A DNA stretch of 38,584 bases, taken from contig JAEUKE010000068.1 in the NCBI GenBank assembly GCA_016794345.1, positions 1 through 38,584 on the forward strand, given 5' to 3'. Every line of letters begins with the position of its first letter. The stretch's first letter is position 1. The DNA comes from Myxococcales bacterium. GTDB taxonomy: Bacteria; Myxococcota_A; Polyangia; Polyangiales; Polyangiaceae. Below are positions 1-7,899 of the stretch, piece after piece. Made by a program: the position numbers and the translations under genes. The notes beneath the pieces are model-generated. The model saw only the letters and a list, made by a program, of their open reading frames with translations. It searched no databases and was not told the origin of the DNA.

Positions 1-332
1 CCGAACTCGGTCACCCGCGCGTCGTCGAAGACGCCCAGGTTCGTGGCGACGAGGCAGGCCGGGCCGACGGCCTTGCCGGTGATGCAGTGGTTGGCAGTGA
101 GCACGTGCATCGGGGTGATCAAGGTGCCGGAGCAGCCGCCGTTGATCGTCCCGAACCGAACCACCTCCGGATACTCGTTCGCCGTGTCCAGCATGCCGTT
201 CGCCACCGGGCTCGACGCCTGGTCGACCGCCTCCGATTCGTCCTCGGGCGGTGCAGCGCAGGCGGCGCACCCCACCAGGAAGAAGCTGATCCAACGCCCC
301 ACGTCCCGTCTTCCGTGTCCTGTCCTCGGCAT
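1..332 (-). CDS. Trypsin-like serine protease lipoprotein, N-terminal part (cut by window edge)
   Basis: This is the N-terminal ~110 residues of an exported S1-family (chymotrypsin-fold) peptidase; the rest lies beyond base 1. Reading leftwards from ATG 332-330 there is a short basic n-region, a hydrophobic stretch and a lipobox ending LVGC. After an acidic linker comes GGCSGTLI, then VLTANHC, which holds the family's catalytic histidine (TAAHC in most relatives). The Asp and Ser of the triad would lie outside the window. GTG 302-300 is a second possible start and would leave a very short n-region. The alanine-to-asparagine change in the His box is common in bacterial secreted homologues and does not argue against activity. 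It is transcribed in the same direction as aroA upstream, with a 132-base gap that holds a direct repeat, so it probably has its own promoter. Confidence 0.85.
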   Translation of the reverse strand, partial: MPRTGHGRRDVGRWISFFLVGCAACAAPPEDESEAVDQASSPVANGMLDTANEYPEVVRFGTINGGCSGTLITPMHVLTANHCITGKAVGPACLVATNLGVFDDARVTEF

Positions 333-422
333 GGCCGGGCGCCATGGCAATCGACGTGCCGCGGTGGAGGCCCGCGGATCCCGCGACAAAATCTCGAGTG
401 TGCGGTCCCGACACGTCCGACT

Positions 423-439
423 TGTCAGAGCTGTCAGAG
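423..439. repeat. Direct repeat TGTCAGAG upstream of the protease gene
   Basis: TGTCAGAG occurs at 423-430 and again at 432-439, a 9-base period, in the gap between the aroA stop and the protease start. Close-set direct repeats of this kind can bind regulators, but the rest of the gap (333-464) shows no convincing promoter. This may be chance. Confidence 0.25.
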
Positions 440-464
440 ACGACGTCGTACCGAGCCGAGGACC

Positions 465-1817
465 TCAGCCCGAGGACACGGCCCGCACGTCGGCGCCCAG
501 CGCGCGCAGCGTGCCGGCGAAGCGCGGGAAGCTCGTCGCGATCGAGTCCGCCCCGGTGACGCGCGACTCGCCGTCGGCCACGAGGCCGAGCAGCGCCGCG
601 CTCATGGCGATGCGGTGGTCGCTGGCGGCGTCGACCGTGGCTGCACGGAGCGGACCGTCCGGGTTGCCTTCGATGACCATACCGTCAGGCTGCTCCTCGC
701 AGGCGACGCCGAAGGCGCGGAGCACGGTAGCCATGGCGGCGATGCGATCGCTCTCTTTCACGCGCAGCTCGCGCGCGTCCGCGATGATCGTGGTGCCGCG
801 GGCGCGCGCCGCGAGCGCGCAGAGCACCGGGATCTCGTCGATGGCCCGGACCACGGTCTCGCCGCCCGCCGAGACCGCGACGAGGCCGCCGTGGCGGGCC
901 GCGATCTCGCCGAAGGGCTCGCCGACCTCGTCGCCGTGAGCTTGCGCCGCGAGCTGGCCGCCCATCAGCCTGACAAGATCGAAGAAGCCGGTCCTCGTGG
1001 GGTTGAGCCCCACGCTGCGGACGCCGACCTCGCTGCCGGGCACGAGCAGAGCCGCGGCGACGAGAAAGGCCGCGGCGGACGGATCACCGGGGACCTTGAT
1101 CTCGAACGCGGGCAGGCGCCCGGAGAACGCCGCAGGATCGAGCGCCACCACCGAGCCGACTCGCTCGATCGGGACGCCGAGGCTGGAGAGCATCCGCTCG
1201 GTGTGATCACGCGAGACGAGCGGCTCGCTCACGGACGTGGCGCCTGCGGCCCAGAGCCCTGAGAGAAGGAGCGCGCTCTTCACCTGCGCGGTGGGGATGG
1301 GCAGGTCGTAGGAGATCTCCGAGAGCACGTGCGGCGCGGGCAAGGGGCCGATCTCGAGGGGCGCGGTGAGATCGCCCGGCCGCTTCGGGTCGAGCCTGCC
1401 TTCGATGCGCGCGCCGCGCAGGCGGAGCGGCGTCGCGACGCGCGCCATCGGCCTCTTCGAGAGCGACTCGTCGCCCACGAGCACCGAACGGAAGCGCTGC
1501 GCGGCGAGGACACCCGCGAAGAGGCGCATGGTCGTCCCCGAGTTTCCGCAGTCGAGCGGGGCGGCCGGCTCACGCAGCCCCTCGAGCCCGCGCCCCGAGA
1601 TCGTCATCTCGCTCGCGCCCACCTCCGCCTCGACGCCCAGCGCGCGGATGGCCGCGAGCGTCGAGCGGTTGTCCTCCCCTGCGCTCTCTGCCACGACGCG
1701 GCTCGTGCCGTCCGCGAGCGCCGCGAAGAGGATCGCGCGATGCGTGATGCTCTTGTCCGCCGGGACCGGGACGATCCCGCGGAGCGGCGCGCGCTGGGGT
1801 TGGACGATCAGATCCAC
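465..1817 (-). CDS. aroA: 3-phosphoshikimate 1-carboxyvinyltransferase (EPSP synthase)
   Basis: This cytoplasmic shikimate-pathway enzyme joins phosphoenolpyruvate to shikimate-3-phosphate, giving EPSP on the way to chorismate and aromatic amino acids. At 450 residues it is full length. The N-terminal DKSITHRA (residues 21-28) holds the conserved Lys-Ser-Arg substrate-binding set. NSGTTMRL follows near residue 92, then the second-domain block PGDPSAAAFLVAAALL, the RVKESDR loop and the C-terminal DHRIAMS signature. The NSGTT box is like NSGT(A/T)-type bacterial enzymes; I did not assign a glyphosate-sensitivity class. It begins 41 bases after the ddl stop on the same strand, so the two are probably co-transcribed. 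No strong terminator is seen after it. Confidence 0.97.
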   Translation of the reverse strand: MDLIVQPQRAPLRGIVPVPADKSITHRAILFAALADGTSRVVAESAGEDNRSTLAAIRALGVEAEVGASEMTISGRGLEGLREPAAPLDCGNSGTTMRLFAGVLAAQRFRSVLVGDESLSKRPMARVATPLRLRGARIEGRLDPKRPGDLTAPLEIGPLPAPHVLSEISYDLPIPTAQVKSALLLSGLWAAGATSVSEPLVSRDHTERMLSSLGVPIERVGSVVALDPAAFSGRLPAFEIKVPGDPSAAAFLVAAALLVPGSEVGVRSVGLNPTRTGFFDLVRLMGGQLAAQAHGDEVGEPFGEIAARHGGLVAVSAGGETVVRAIDEIPVLCALAARARGTTIIADARELRVKESDRIAAMATVLRAFGVACEEQPDGMVIEGNPDGPLRAATVDAASDHRIAMSAALLGLVADGESRVTGADSIATSFPRFAGTLRALGADVRAVSSG

Positions 1818-1857
1818 GCACGCGGTCTAGCAGATCGCGGCGCGAGGGGGTCGCGCT

Positions 1858-2886
1858 TCAGGCGATCTTGCGGGCGACGCTCGCGACCGGCGCGAAGCTG
1901 GCGCTCTCGAGACGCGGGGACGACTCGCGCACCGGCGCCTTGCGTCGCGGGGCATAGAGGCGGGCGCTCGCGAGGATGGCCTCGCAGAGGGACGCGAAGT
2001 CGTAGCCGGCGTCGGCGGCGATCTTCGGCAGCAGGCTGGTCTCGGTCATGCCGGGCAGCGTGTTGACCTCGAGCACGTATTCGTTCTCTCCGCGGGTGAC
2101 GAGGAGGTCGACCCGGCACGGGCCGGTGACGCCGAGGGCGCGCGCGGCGCGGTCCGCCAGGTTCAAGACGCCGCGGTAGCGCGTGGGCGAGAGGCGCGCG
2201 GGCATGAAGTACTCCGTCATCCCCGGCGTGTATTTCGCCTCGTAGTCGTAGAGGCCCGACTTCGGCACAATCTCGATGGCGCCGAGCGGACGGCCGTCGA
2301 GGAGGCCCACGTTGACCTCGATGCCGGCGATGTACCGCTCGACGAGGACGACGTCGTCGAGCTCGAGCGCGGCGCGGAGCGCCTTCACCAGATCGCTGAT
2401 GCTCTCCGCCTTCTTGACGCCGAGGCTCGAGCCCTCGCCGCGCGGCTTCACCACGACGGGGAAGCCGAACGAGCCGTGCATCGTCTCGATGTCGTCGAGC
2501 TCGTCCTCCGTGGTGACCGCGTAATAGGGCGGCGTGGGGACGTTGTGCAGCCGGAAGAGCTCCTTCGACTTCTGCTTGTCCATGGCGAGGGCGCTCGCGA
2601 GCACGCTCGAGCCCGTGTACGGGATGCCGAGCAGCTCGAGCAGACCCTGCACGCACCCGTCCTCGCCGTGTCGGCCGTGGAGGGCGAGGAAGGCGACGTC
2701 GATGTGGGCCGACTGGATCGTGCGCGACGCTGCCGCCGCGTCGTCCGGCAGCTCGAGGCGAACGACCTGATGACCGCGACCTTCGAGCGCGGCGGCGACG
2801 GCGGCGCCGGAGCGGAGCGAAACCTCGCGCTCGCCGGACGAGCCACCCATGACAACACCTACGCGCCTCGGCCTCGCTTGGCTCAT
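1858..2886 (-). CDS. ddl: D-alanine--D-alanine ligase
   Basis: This cytoplasmic ATP-grasp enzyme makes D-Ala-D-Ala for peptidoglycan. The start at 2886 (342 aa) is chosen over the longer reading from 2928 because AAGGAG sits 9-10 bases upstream and the protein then begins just before the family's GVVMGGSSGEREVSLRSG block. Further family motifs are HGRHGEDGCVQGLLE, then YTGSSVLASALAMDK, then the ATP-grasp loop PRGEGSSLGV, and finally the metal/substrate signature EVNTLPGMTETSLLP. The last ~35 residues after the conserved core are a basic/serine-rich tail not typical of the family. It lies upstream of aroA in a likely operon, with the PP2C phosphatase 131 bases further upstream. Confidence 0.97.
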   Translation of the reverse strand: MSQARPRRVGVVMGGSSGEREVSLRSGAAVAAALEGRGHQVVRLELPDDAAAASRTIQSAHIDVAFLALHGRHGEDGCVQGLLELLGIPYTGSSVLASALAMDKQKSKELFRLHNVPTPPYYAVTTEDELDDIETMHGSFGFPVVVKPRGEGSSLGVKKAESISDLVKALRAALELDDVVLVERYIAGIEVNVGLLDGRPLGAIEIVPKSGLYDYEAKYTPGMTEYFMPARLSPTRYRGVLNLADRAARALGVTGPCRVDLLVTRGENEYVLEVNTLPGMTETSLLPKIAADAGYDFASLCEAILASARLYAPRRKAPVRESSPRLESASFAPVASVARKIA

Positions 2887-2953
2887 CGACTCTCTCCTTC
2901 TCGTGAACGCTCGCGGCGACAAGAACATTCGCCCGTCGCGCGCGCCGGCTCAG

Positions 2954-2982
2954 GCGCTATCAAGCCGGTACGGATCGGTCAA
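2954..2982 (-). promoter_or_regulatory. Possible ddl promoter
   Basis: On the minus strand TTGACC (2982-2977) is followed, after 17 bases, by TAGCGC (2959-2954). The -35 is a good match to the housekeeping consensus, the -10 a poor one. It lies ~70 bases before the ddl start in the gap after the PP2C gene. Confidence 0.3.
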
Positions 2983-3017
2983 CTTTTCGCCCGCGCCCGC
3001 GAAAGCGCGAGCGCGGA

Positions 3018-3794
3018 TCAGGCGACCTCGACCAAGAGACAGGTGATGTTGTCTTTGCCCCCGCGGTTGTTCGCGAGCTGAATGAACTGATCGACCGCGC
3101 TCTCGCCGCCGATCGAGCTCACCGCCGGGATCTCGTCGAGCTGCAGGTAGCCGTGCAGACCGTCGCTGCAGAGGATGTATTTGTCGCCGGATGCGAGCGG
3201 GTAGATGTTCGTGTCGACCTCGACGTACTCACGGTTGCCGACGGCGCGCGTGATCACGTTGCGGTGCGGGCTGTTCTTCGCCTCGTGCTCGGAGATGAGG
3301 CCCTGCTTCATCTGCCAGGCGATGAGCGTGTGGTCCTCCGTGAGCTGCACGGCCTGGTTCTGGCGGACGCGGTAGATGCGGCTGTCGCCGACCTGCCCGG
3401 TGACGAGCGAGTCACCGATGACGAGCGCAGCGCTGATGGTGGTGCCCATGCCGCTCTTGTCTTTCTCGAACTGGGCGAGGCCGAAGACCATGTACGTGGC
3501 CGCCTGGATCGCACCTTCGAGCAAGCGGCAGACCGAACGCCCGCGGTCCTCGTCGAGCGGCTGATACAGGTCGCCCAGGCCGCCGACTCCGCGCTTCACC
3601 ATCCCGTAGACGGTGTCGACGGCCTCGCCGCTGGCGATCTCCCCCGCCGCATGCCCGCCCATCCCGTCGGCGACGATGAAAAGACGGAGCGTGTCGTCGC
3701 GGAAGAACGCATCCTCGTTCATCTTCCGATGCCGACCTACGTCGGTCTTCGCGAACGAGCGCACCGTCGGGCGCCAGAGCGGGTAGTTCACCAT
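3018..3794 (-). CDS. PP2C-family serine/threonine protein phosphatase (Stp1-like)
   Basis: This is a metal-dependent protein phosphatase, probably cytoplasmic, that removes phosphate from Ser/Thr; in myxobacteria the usual opponents are Hanks-type kinases, though none is encoded here. At 258 aa it is a stand-alone catalytic domain. The ordered PP2C motifs are visible: TDVGRHRKMNEDAF (residues 17-30), FIVADGMGGHAAGE (39-51), the GDSRIYR box, CSDGLHGYL, and the C-terminal GGKDNITCLLVEV. Their Asp residues bind the two metal ions. The start at 3794 (MVNYPLW) is preferred; an upstream in-frame start at 3920 would overlap the divergent FIST gene and adds sequence with no family resemblance. A promoter-like pair sits just upstream. 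Confidence 0.93.
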   Translation of the reverse strand: MVNYPLWRPTVRSFAKTDVGRHRKMNEDAFFRDDTLRLFIVADGMGGHAAGEIASGEAVDTVYGMVKRGVGGLGDLYQPLDEDRGRSVCRLLEGAIQAATYMVFGLAQFEKDKSGMGTTISAALVIGDSLVTGQVGDSRIYRVRQNQAVQLTEDHTLIAWQMKQGLISEHEAKNSPHRNVITRAVGNREYVEVDTNIYPLASGDKYILCSDGLHGYLQLDEIPAVSSIGGESAVDQFIQLANNRGGKDNITCLLVEVA

Positions 3795-3822
3795 CACCGG
3801 TTTCGAGTAAAATCCAAGTTCG

Positions 3823-3852
3823 GATATACCCGGCTCCGATAGACATTGTCGA
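3823..3852 (-). promoter_or_regulatory. Candidate promoter of the PP2C phosphatase gene
   Basis: On the minus strand TCGACA (3852-3847) and TATATC (3828-3823) are separated by 18 bases. They match the sigma-70-type -35 and -10 boxes at 5 and 4 of 6 positions. The -10 ends 28 bases before the start codon, giving a short leader. The same 83-base gap must also serve the divergent FIST gene, for which I see no clear boxes. Confidence 0.45.
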
Positions 3853-3877
3853 CCTGATCCAGAGTCCCGAGCCCGCC

Positions 3878-5056
3878 ATGGTCCTCGCCGGCCCCCTCGC
3901 CACCCCCTACGCGAAGACATTCGCCGTCATGCTCCGTGGGGCCTCCAAGCGTCCGGCGGCTGGCGGCAGCCCAGGTCAGACCGGTCAGCCCTCTCTCGCC
4001 GGGGGCGCGCGTGACCCAGCCCTCGAGCCTTTTCGGAAAGCGTTTCAGGCCGCCCTCCGCCAGGTCTCCCGCCCCGCTCGGGCGATCCTCTTCGTCTCCG
4101 GGACACCCTCCCCCGCCGAGGCGGTTGCCGAGGCGGTCGCCGAGCTCGCACGATCGATCGACGCCCTCGTGGTGCCCGCGGCCGGCGTCCTCACCGAGGC
4201 GGGGGAGGCAGAGGGCCTGCCGGCCGTCGCCGGGGTCGTCCTGGGGGGACGGAGCGGGTCGGTCGCGCTGGGGGCGACCGCGGAGAGCGTGGCCGCCGAG
4301 CTCGAAGGAGCCAAGAACCTGGTGCTGTTCCACGCGGCCGAGGGGTTCGACTCACGAGAGCTCGAGGTCCTGAGCCGCGGTCGGGCTTCGGTCTTCGGCG
4401 CGGGCGCTCCCGGCGGCGCGGTGCTGGCTGTCCGGGCGGGCGCGATCTCGACCGGACGGATCGCCGCCATGCGCCTCGACGGCAGCGCGCCGATCATCGA
4501 AGCGTCCGCGGCGTGCAAGCTCGTCTCGGACCCGCTGCTCGTCACCGAGATGGATCGCAGCTTCATCCTGCGGCTCGCCGACGAGCCCGCGCTCGACGCG
4601 CTGTCGAGCCGGACGGGCGGCGGGCGCTTCGGCGGGCTCATCCTCATCGCCGTGCACGACAAGACCGATCCTTCGCGCTTCCTCGTCCGTTCGCTGCGCG
4701 GCATCGATCCGGGGCGCAAGGCCATCAGCGTCGCCGGCACCATCGAGGTCGGCGACACCATCAGCTTCGCCGTTCGCGACCAGGTGGCGGCGCGCGAGGG
4801 GCTCGCGAGCGCAGCGCGCCGCGCCGAACGACAGGCGATCGGGTCGACGCCGACGTTTGCGCTCTTCCTCACCTGCGCCGGACGGGGACGCGCGCTCTAC
4901 GGCGAGGCCGACGGCGACGTCCGCGTGCTCCGCCGAAGCCTCCCCAAGATCCCGATCTGCGGCATGCACGGCGCGTTCGAGATCGTGCCGGACCGAGACG
5001 GCGCGCGCATGCAGCTGATGAGCGGGATCATCGCGCTCTTCCGCGCGGCGAGCTAA
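3878..5056 (+). CDS. FIST domain sensory protein
   Basis: This 392-residue protein resembles FIST-N plus FIST-C proteins, proposed sensors of small ligands often linked to signal transduction. The N-terminal half contains the alpha/beta block ILFVSGTPSPAEAVAEAV (around 68-85), then a GVLTEAGEAEG segment and alternating strands with the GLILIAVHDKTDP region. The C-terminal half ends with the family's CAGRGRALYGEADGDV and PICGMHGAFEIVP blocks, the part of FIST-C with a conserved Cys-Gly and a 'G..G.gE..p' loop. There is no signal peptide, so it is likely cytoplasmic. ATG 3929 is an alternative start. It is divergent from PP2C, and its TAA stop (5054-5056) interlocks with the TAG stop of the convergent oxidoreductase gene. 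Confidence 0.85.
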   Translation: MVLAGPLATPYAKTFAVMLRGASKRPAAGGSPGQTGQPSLAGGARDPALEPFRKAFQAALRQVSRPARAILFVSGTPSPAEAVAEAVAELARSIDALVVPAAGVLTEAGEAEGLPAVAGVVLGGRSGSVALGATAESVAAELEGAKNLVLFHAAEGFDSRELEVLSRGRASVFGAGAPGGAVLAVRAGAISTGRIAAMRLDGSAPIIEASAACKLVSDPLLVTEMDRSFILRLADEPALDALSSRTGGGRFGGLILIAVHDKTDPSRFLVRSLRGIDPGRKAISVAGTIEVGDTISFAVRDQVAAREGLASAARRAERQAIGSTPTFALFLTCAGRGRALYGEADGDVRVLRRSLPKIPICGMHGAFEIVPDRDGARMQLMSGIIALFRAAS

Positions 5057-6147
5057 TCCTGCGCGACCATGTTCGGGAACCGCTTCAGGTAGGTCGCGAA
5101 CCTCGGGCTCACGGCGAGCTCGGCGTATTCGGCGGGCGTGAGAGGACCGCGGCGCGGCTGCCAACCTTCCCGGGTGTGCTCGATCGGCCAGTCGGGGTTC
5201 AGGATGGCGGCGCGGCCGAGCGCGACGACGTCCGCCCCGAGCGCGAGCACCTCCTCCGCGTCCTCACTCGTCCAGATCTTTCCGGCGGCGACCAGCGGCA
5301 CCGATCGGGGCACGGCCGCGCGGAACAACGGGAGCGCGTGCTCCTCCGGGCGCTTCTTCGAGCGGCTCCGGAAATCCCAGAGCGACAGGTGCACGAAGTC
5401 GACGCCGTCCTCCGCGAGCATGGCGGCCACCGCGACCGTCTCGTCCAGATCCAGCCCGCGCGCGAACCCGTAGTCCTCCGGCGAGAGCCGCACGCCGATC
5501 GCGAAGCCCTCACCGACCGCCGCGCGCAGGCGCCGCGTGATCTCGCGGAGGATACGCGCGCGCGACTCGATGGGGCCGCCCCATTCGTCCGTGCGCGTGT
5601 TCATCTCGCGGCTCAGAAACTGCGAGAGCAGGTAGCCGTGTGCGCCGTGCAGCTCCACGCCCGCGAACCCCGCGCGCTTGGCGCGCACGCCGGCGCCGAC
5701 GAAGTCCTCGATGATGCCGGAGATCTCTTGAAGCGTGGCGGCGCGAGGGACCTCGAAGCCTTCGCGCGCCTCCTGGAACGAGGAAGCGCTGAGCGGCTGG
5801 GTGCCCGTCAGCCGCGACGGGGATCGCACGCCGCCGTGGTAGAGCTGCACGAGACCGAGCGCGCCGCGCTCGCGAATGCCCGACGCGAGCTCCGTCAGCC
5901 TCGGCAGCTGGCCGTCGGCGTAGATCCCGAGCTGACCGTCGAAGCCCTTGCCGCTCGCGCTGACGTGGCTCGCGCAGGTCGTGACGATCCCGAAGCCGCC
6001 GGCCGCGCGCCGCAGCAGCCACGACTCTTCGTCTCGGCTGAGCGTCCCGTCCTCTTCGCTCTGCTGGTTCGTGAGCGCCGCGAGCGCGACGCGGTTCTTG
6101 GAGACGAGGCCACAACGGAAGGAGACGGGATCGGTGAGCTTCGGCAT
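5053..6147 (-). CDS. NADH:flavin oxidoreductase, Old Yellow Enzyme family
   Basis: This is an FMN-dependent TIM-barrel ene-reductase that reduces activated C=C bonds or related electrophiles with NAD(P)H; the natural substrate is unknown. At 364 aa it is the usual length of the short family. Visible motifs are the N-terminal ALTNQQSEEDG, VQLYHGG, the catalytic/substrate pair in GVELHGAHGYLLSQFLS, the NTRTDEWGG loop that follows, and the FMN-phosphate strand VVALGRAAILNPDWP. ATG 6147 (MPKLTDPVSF) is chosen; the frame stays open to 6354, but that would run into cmk on the other strand and adds non-family sequence. It converges on the FIST gene, overlapping its stop by three bases. It diverges from cmk across a 97-base gap. 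Confidence 0.93.
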   Translation of the reverse strand: MPKLTDPVSFRCGLVSKNRVALAALTNQQSEEDGTLSRDEESWLLRRAAGGFGIVTTCASHVSASGKGFDGQLGIYADGQLPRLTELASGIRERGALGLVQLYHGGVRSPSRLTGTQPLSASSFQEAREGFEVPRAATLQEISGIIEDFVGAGVRAKRAGFAGVELHGAHGYLLSQFLSREMNTRTDEWGGPIESRARILREITRRLRAAVGEGFAIGVRLSPEDYGFARGLDLDETVAVAAMLAEDGVDFVHLSLWDFRSRSKKRPEEHALPLFRAAVPRSVPLVAAGKIWTSEDAEEVLALGADVVALGRAAILNPDWPIEHTREGWQPRRGPLTPAEYAELAVSPRFATYLKRFPNMVAQD

Positions 6148-6244
6148 CGCGGCGAGGTTACTCGCGTTCGGAGCGGCTGGCAGAAGCGGCGCACGCGGCT
6201 TTTTTTTCGTGCTGCCCCAGGCACGGCACGCTAGACGGTGAGCC

Positions 6245-6946
6245 ATGCCGAAGAGGGCGCGTGTCCTCGTCGCGATCGACGGTCCGGCCGGTGCAGGCAA
6301 GAGCACCGTCGCGCGGCGTGTGGCCGAACGCCTCGACATGGTGCTGGTCGACACGGGCGCGCTCTACCGCTGCGTCGCGCTCGCCGCGTCACGCGCCGGC
6401 CTCGCCTTCTCGGACGAGGAGCCCGTCGGCGCGCTCGCCGCTCGTCTGGCGGAGGCGCGCGCGATCCGCCTCGAGGCCGACAAGGAGCGCGGCGTCCGCG
6501 CCCTGCTCGAAGGGGAGGACGTATCGATCGCCATCCGTACCCCCGAGATGAGCCTGGGCGCGAGCCAGGTCTCGGCGATCCCCCGCGTTCGCGACGCGCT
6601 CCTGGCCATGCAGCGCCAGGCCGGCGAGAAGGGCGGCGTCGTCCTGGAGGGCCGGGACATCGGCACCGTGGTGTTTCCCGACGCAGAGGTAAAGTTCTTC
6701 CTCACCGCCTCGCCGGAGGAGCGCGCGACGCGGCGCCACCTCGAGCTCGTGCAGAAGGGCACGCCGGCCTCCTTCCAGGAGACCCTGGCGGACGTGGTGA
6801 AGCGCGACAAGGCCGACACCGAGCGGCCCGTCGCCCCCCTCCGCCAGGCGGATGACGCCATCGTCATCGACTCGGGCGGCAAGTCGATCGAAGACGTGGT
6901 CGACGAGATGGTGCGCCTCGTCTCGCAGCGGGAAGCGGAGCGGTGA
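6245..6946 (+). CDS. cmk: Cytidylate kinase
   Basis: This cytoplasmic enzyme phosphorylates CMP and dCMP with ATP. The 233-residue protein opens with the P-loop IDGPAGAGKST (11-21), then VDTGALYRCVALAA, the CMP-binding block IRTPEMSLGASQVSAIPRVR, LLAMQRQ, and VVLEGRDIGTVVFPDAEVKFFLTAS, followed by the ATP lid region with RATRRHLEL. All are hallmarks of bacterial Cmk. In many proteobacteria cmk precedes rpsA; here rpsA lies 10.7 kb away at 17696. The stop overlaps the start of the next gene by four bases (GTGA), so the following two exported proteins are translated from the same message. Confidence 0.97.
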   Translation: MPKRARVLVAIDGPAGAGKSTVARRVAERLDMVLVDTGALYRCVALAASRAGLAFSDEEPVGALAARLAEARAIRLEADKERGVRALLEGEDVSIAIRTPEMSLGASQVSAIPRVRDALLAMQRQAGEKGGVVLEGRDIGTVVFPDAEVKFFLTASPEERATRRHLELVQKGTPASFQETLADVVKRDKADTERPVAPLRQADDAIVIDSGGKSIEDVVDEMVRLVSQREAER

Positions 6947-7899
6947 CACGGCGGCGTCCCGGCGGCAGCCGGACACCATCCGCCACCCGGCTCGCGGCTC
7001 TCTGCGGGCTCGTCCTGCTCGCGGCCTGTGGCAACGAGGTGCCCGCTGGCGGCGTCAACGCGCCCCCGCAGCCGGTCTCCCGCCGCCTCGCCCCGAACGA
7101 GGTCATCCCGGCAGACCTGGACGTCGTGGTCCGGGTCGATCTCGCCCGCCTCAAGGACGCGCTCGGCGCCGAGCCCGAGAAGCAGATCGCTGCCCGGCTG
7201 GGGACCGACCCCCAGGTGGCCGCGGCGCTCCGCAAGGGCCGCTCGGCGACGCTGGGGCTGCGCTCGATCGATCTCGAGAAGGGCGACCACGTGCTCGTTG
7301 TCGAGGGCGACATGAAGTCCTTCACCCTCGACGAGGCCAGCTACGAGCCGCAGCCGAGCGCCAACGATCGCGTCAGGGTGTTTCTGCGCAAGACACCCAC
7401 CACGCGGTCGGGCACCGAGGCGATGGTCTTGATGGATGACAGTGCCGTTGCATTCGCCAGCCCGAGCGAGGCGGACGCGATCCTGCGGGTCGTGAAAGAC
7501 GGCGCCGACGAGGAGCGTGGCCAGCCGACCGCGGAGGGCCTGCTCAGCTTCGACATGCGCCCGCGCCGGCTCTCCGCCGACCTCGAGCAGCGCTTCCCGT
7601 CCATCGCGCGGCTCGTCTCGCAGATCCAGCGGGTGCGCGGCACCGTCCACGTCGAGGCCGAGGCGCTCGTGCTCCGGGTGGAGGTCATCGCCAAGAGCGA
7701 CGCCTCCGCGGACCGCGTCTCGCGTTTCCTCTCCGTGCTGAAAGACGGCGCCGACCCGCAGGGCACGAGCGCCCTGCTCAAGACCCTCGAGGTCGAGCCG
7801 CTCGGCGGTGTGGTCTCGGTCCGGCTGCGGGTCCCCGCGGCCGTCGTGCTCGCGGCGCTGGCTGACGCCGAGCCGCAATCGAGCGCCGGAGCTCCCTGA
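6943..7899 (+). CDS. Lipoprotein of unknown function in the cmk operon
   Basis: A 318-residue exported protein. It starts at GTG 6943 inside the cmk stop region. A twice-basic n-region (RRR, then a second Arg) leads to a hydrophobic stretch and the lipobox LLAAC (Cys29). The mature part is alternating alpha/beta without cysteines. It includes DLDVVVRVDLARLKDALG and a matching segment near the end, KTLEVEPLGGVVSVRLRVP, so an internal repeat or a two-lobed fold is likely. Its opening 'V.VRVD...L' strand-helix pattern recurs in the next gene product (VAVRLDGREL), which suggests distant paralogy. I do not recognise the family. The overlap with cmk implies coupled translation, but a functional link to nucleotide metabolism is not evident. 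Confidence 0.75.
   Translation: MTRRRPGGSRTPSATRLAALCGLVLLAACGNEVPAGGVNAPPQPVSRRLAPNEVIPADLDVVVRVDLARLKDALGAEPEKQIAARLGTDPQVAAALRKGRSATLGLRSIDLEKGDHVLVVEGDMKSFTLDEASYEPQPSANDRVRVFLRKTPTTRSGTEAMVLMDDSAVAFASPSEADAILRVVKDGADEERGQPTAEGLLSFDMRPRRLSADLEQRFPSIARLVSQIQRVRGTVHVEAEALVLRVEVIAKSDASADRVSRFLSVLKDGADPQGTSALLKTLEVEPLGGVVSVRLRVPAAVVLAALADAEPQSSAGAP

Noticed and set aside
3878..4333. Minus-strand reading frame upstream of the PP2C gene as its N-terminal extension
   Set aside because: It is antisense to the FIST gene and has no PP2C or membrane features; the promoter-like pair at 3823-3852 lies between.
6148..6354. Longer N-terminus for the Old Yellow Enzyme gene
   Set aside because: The added ~69 residues run into cmk on the other strand and show no similarity to the family; ATG 6147 begins the usual MPKLTDP-type start.
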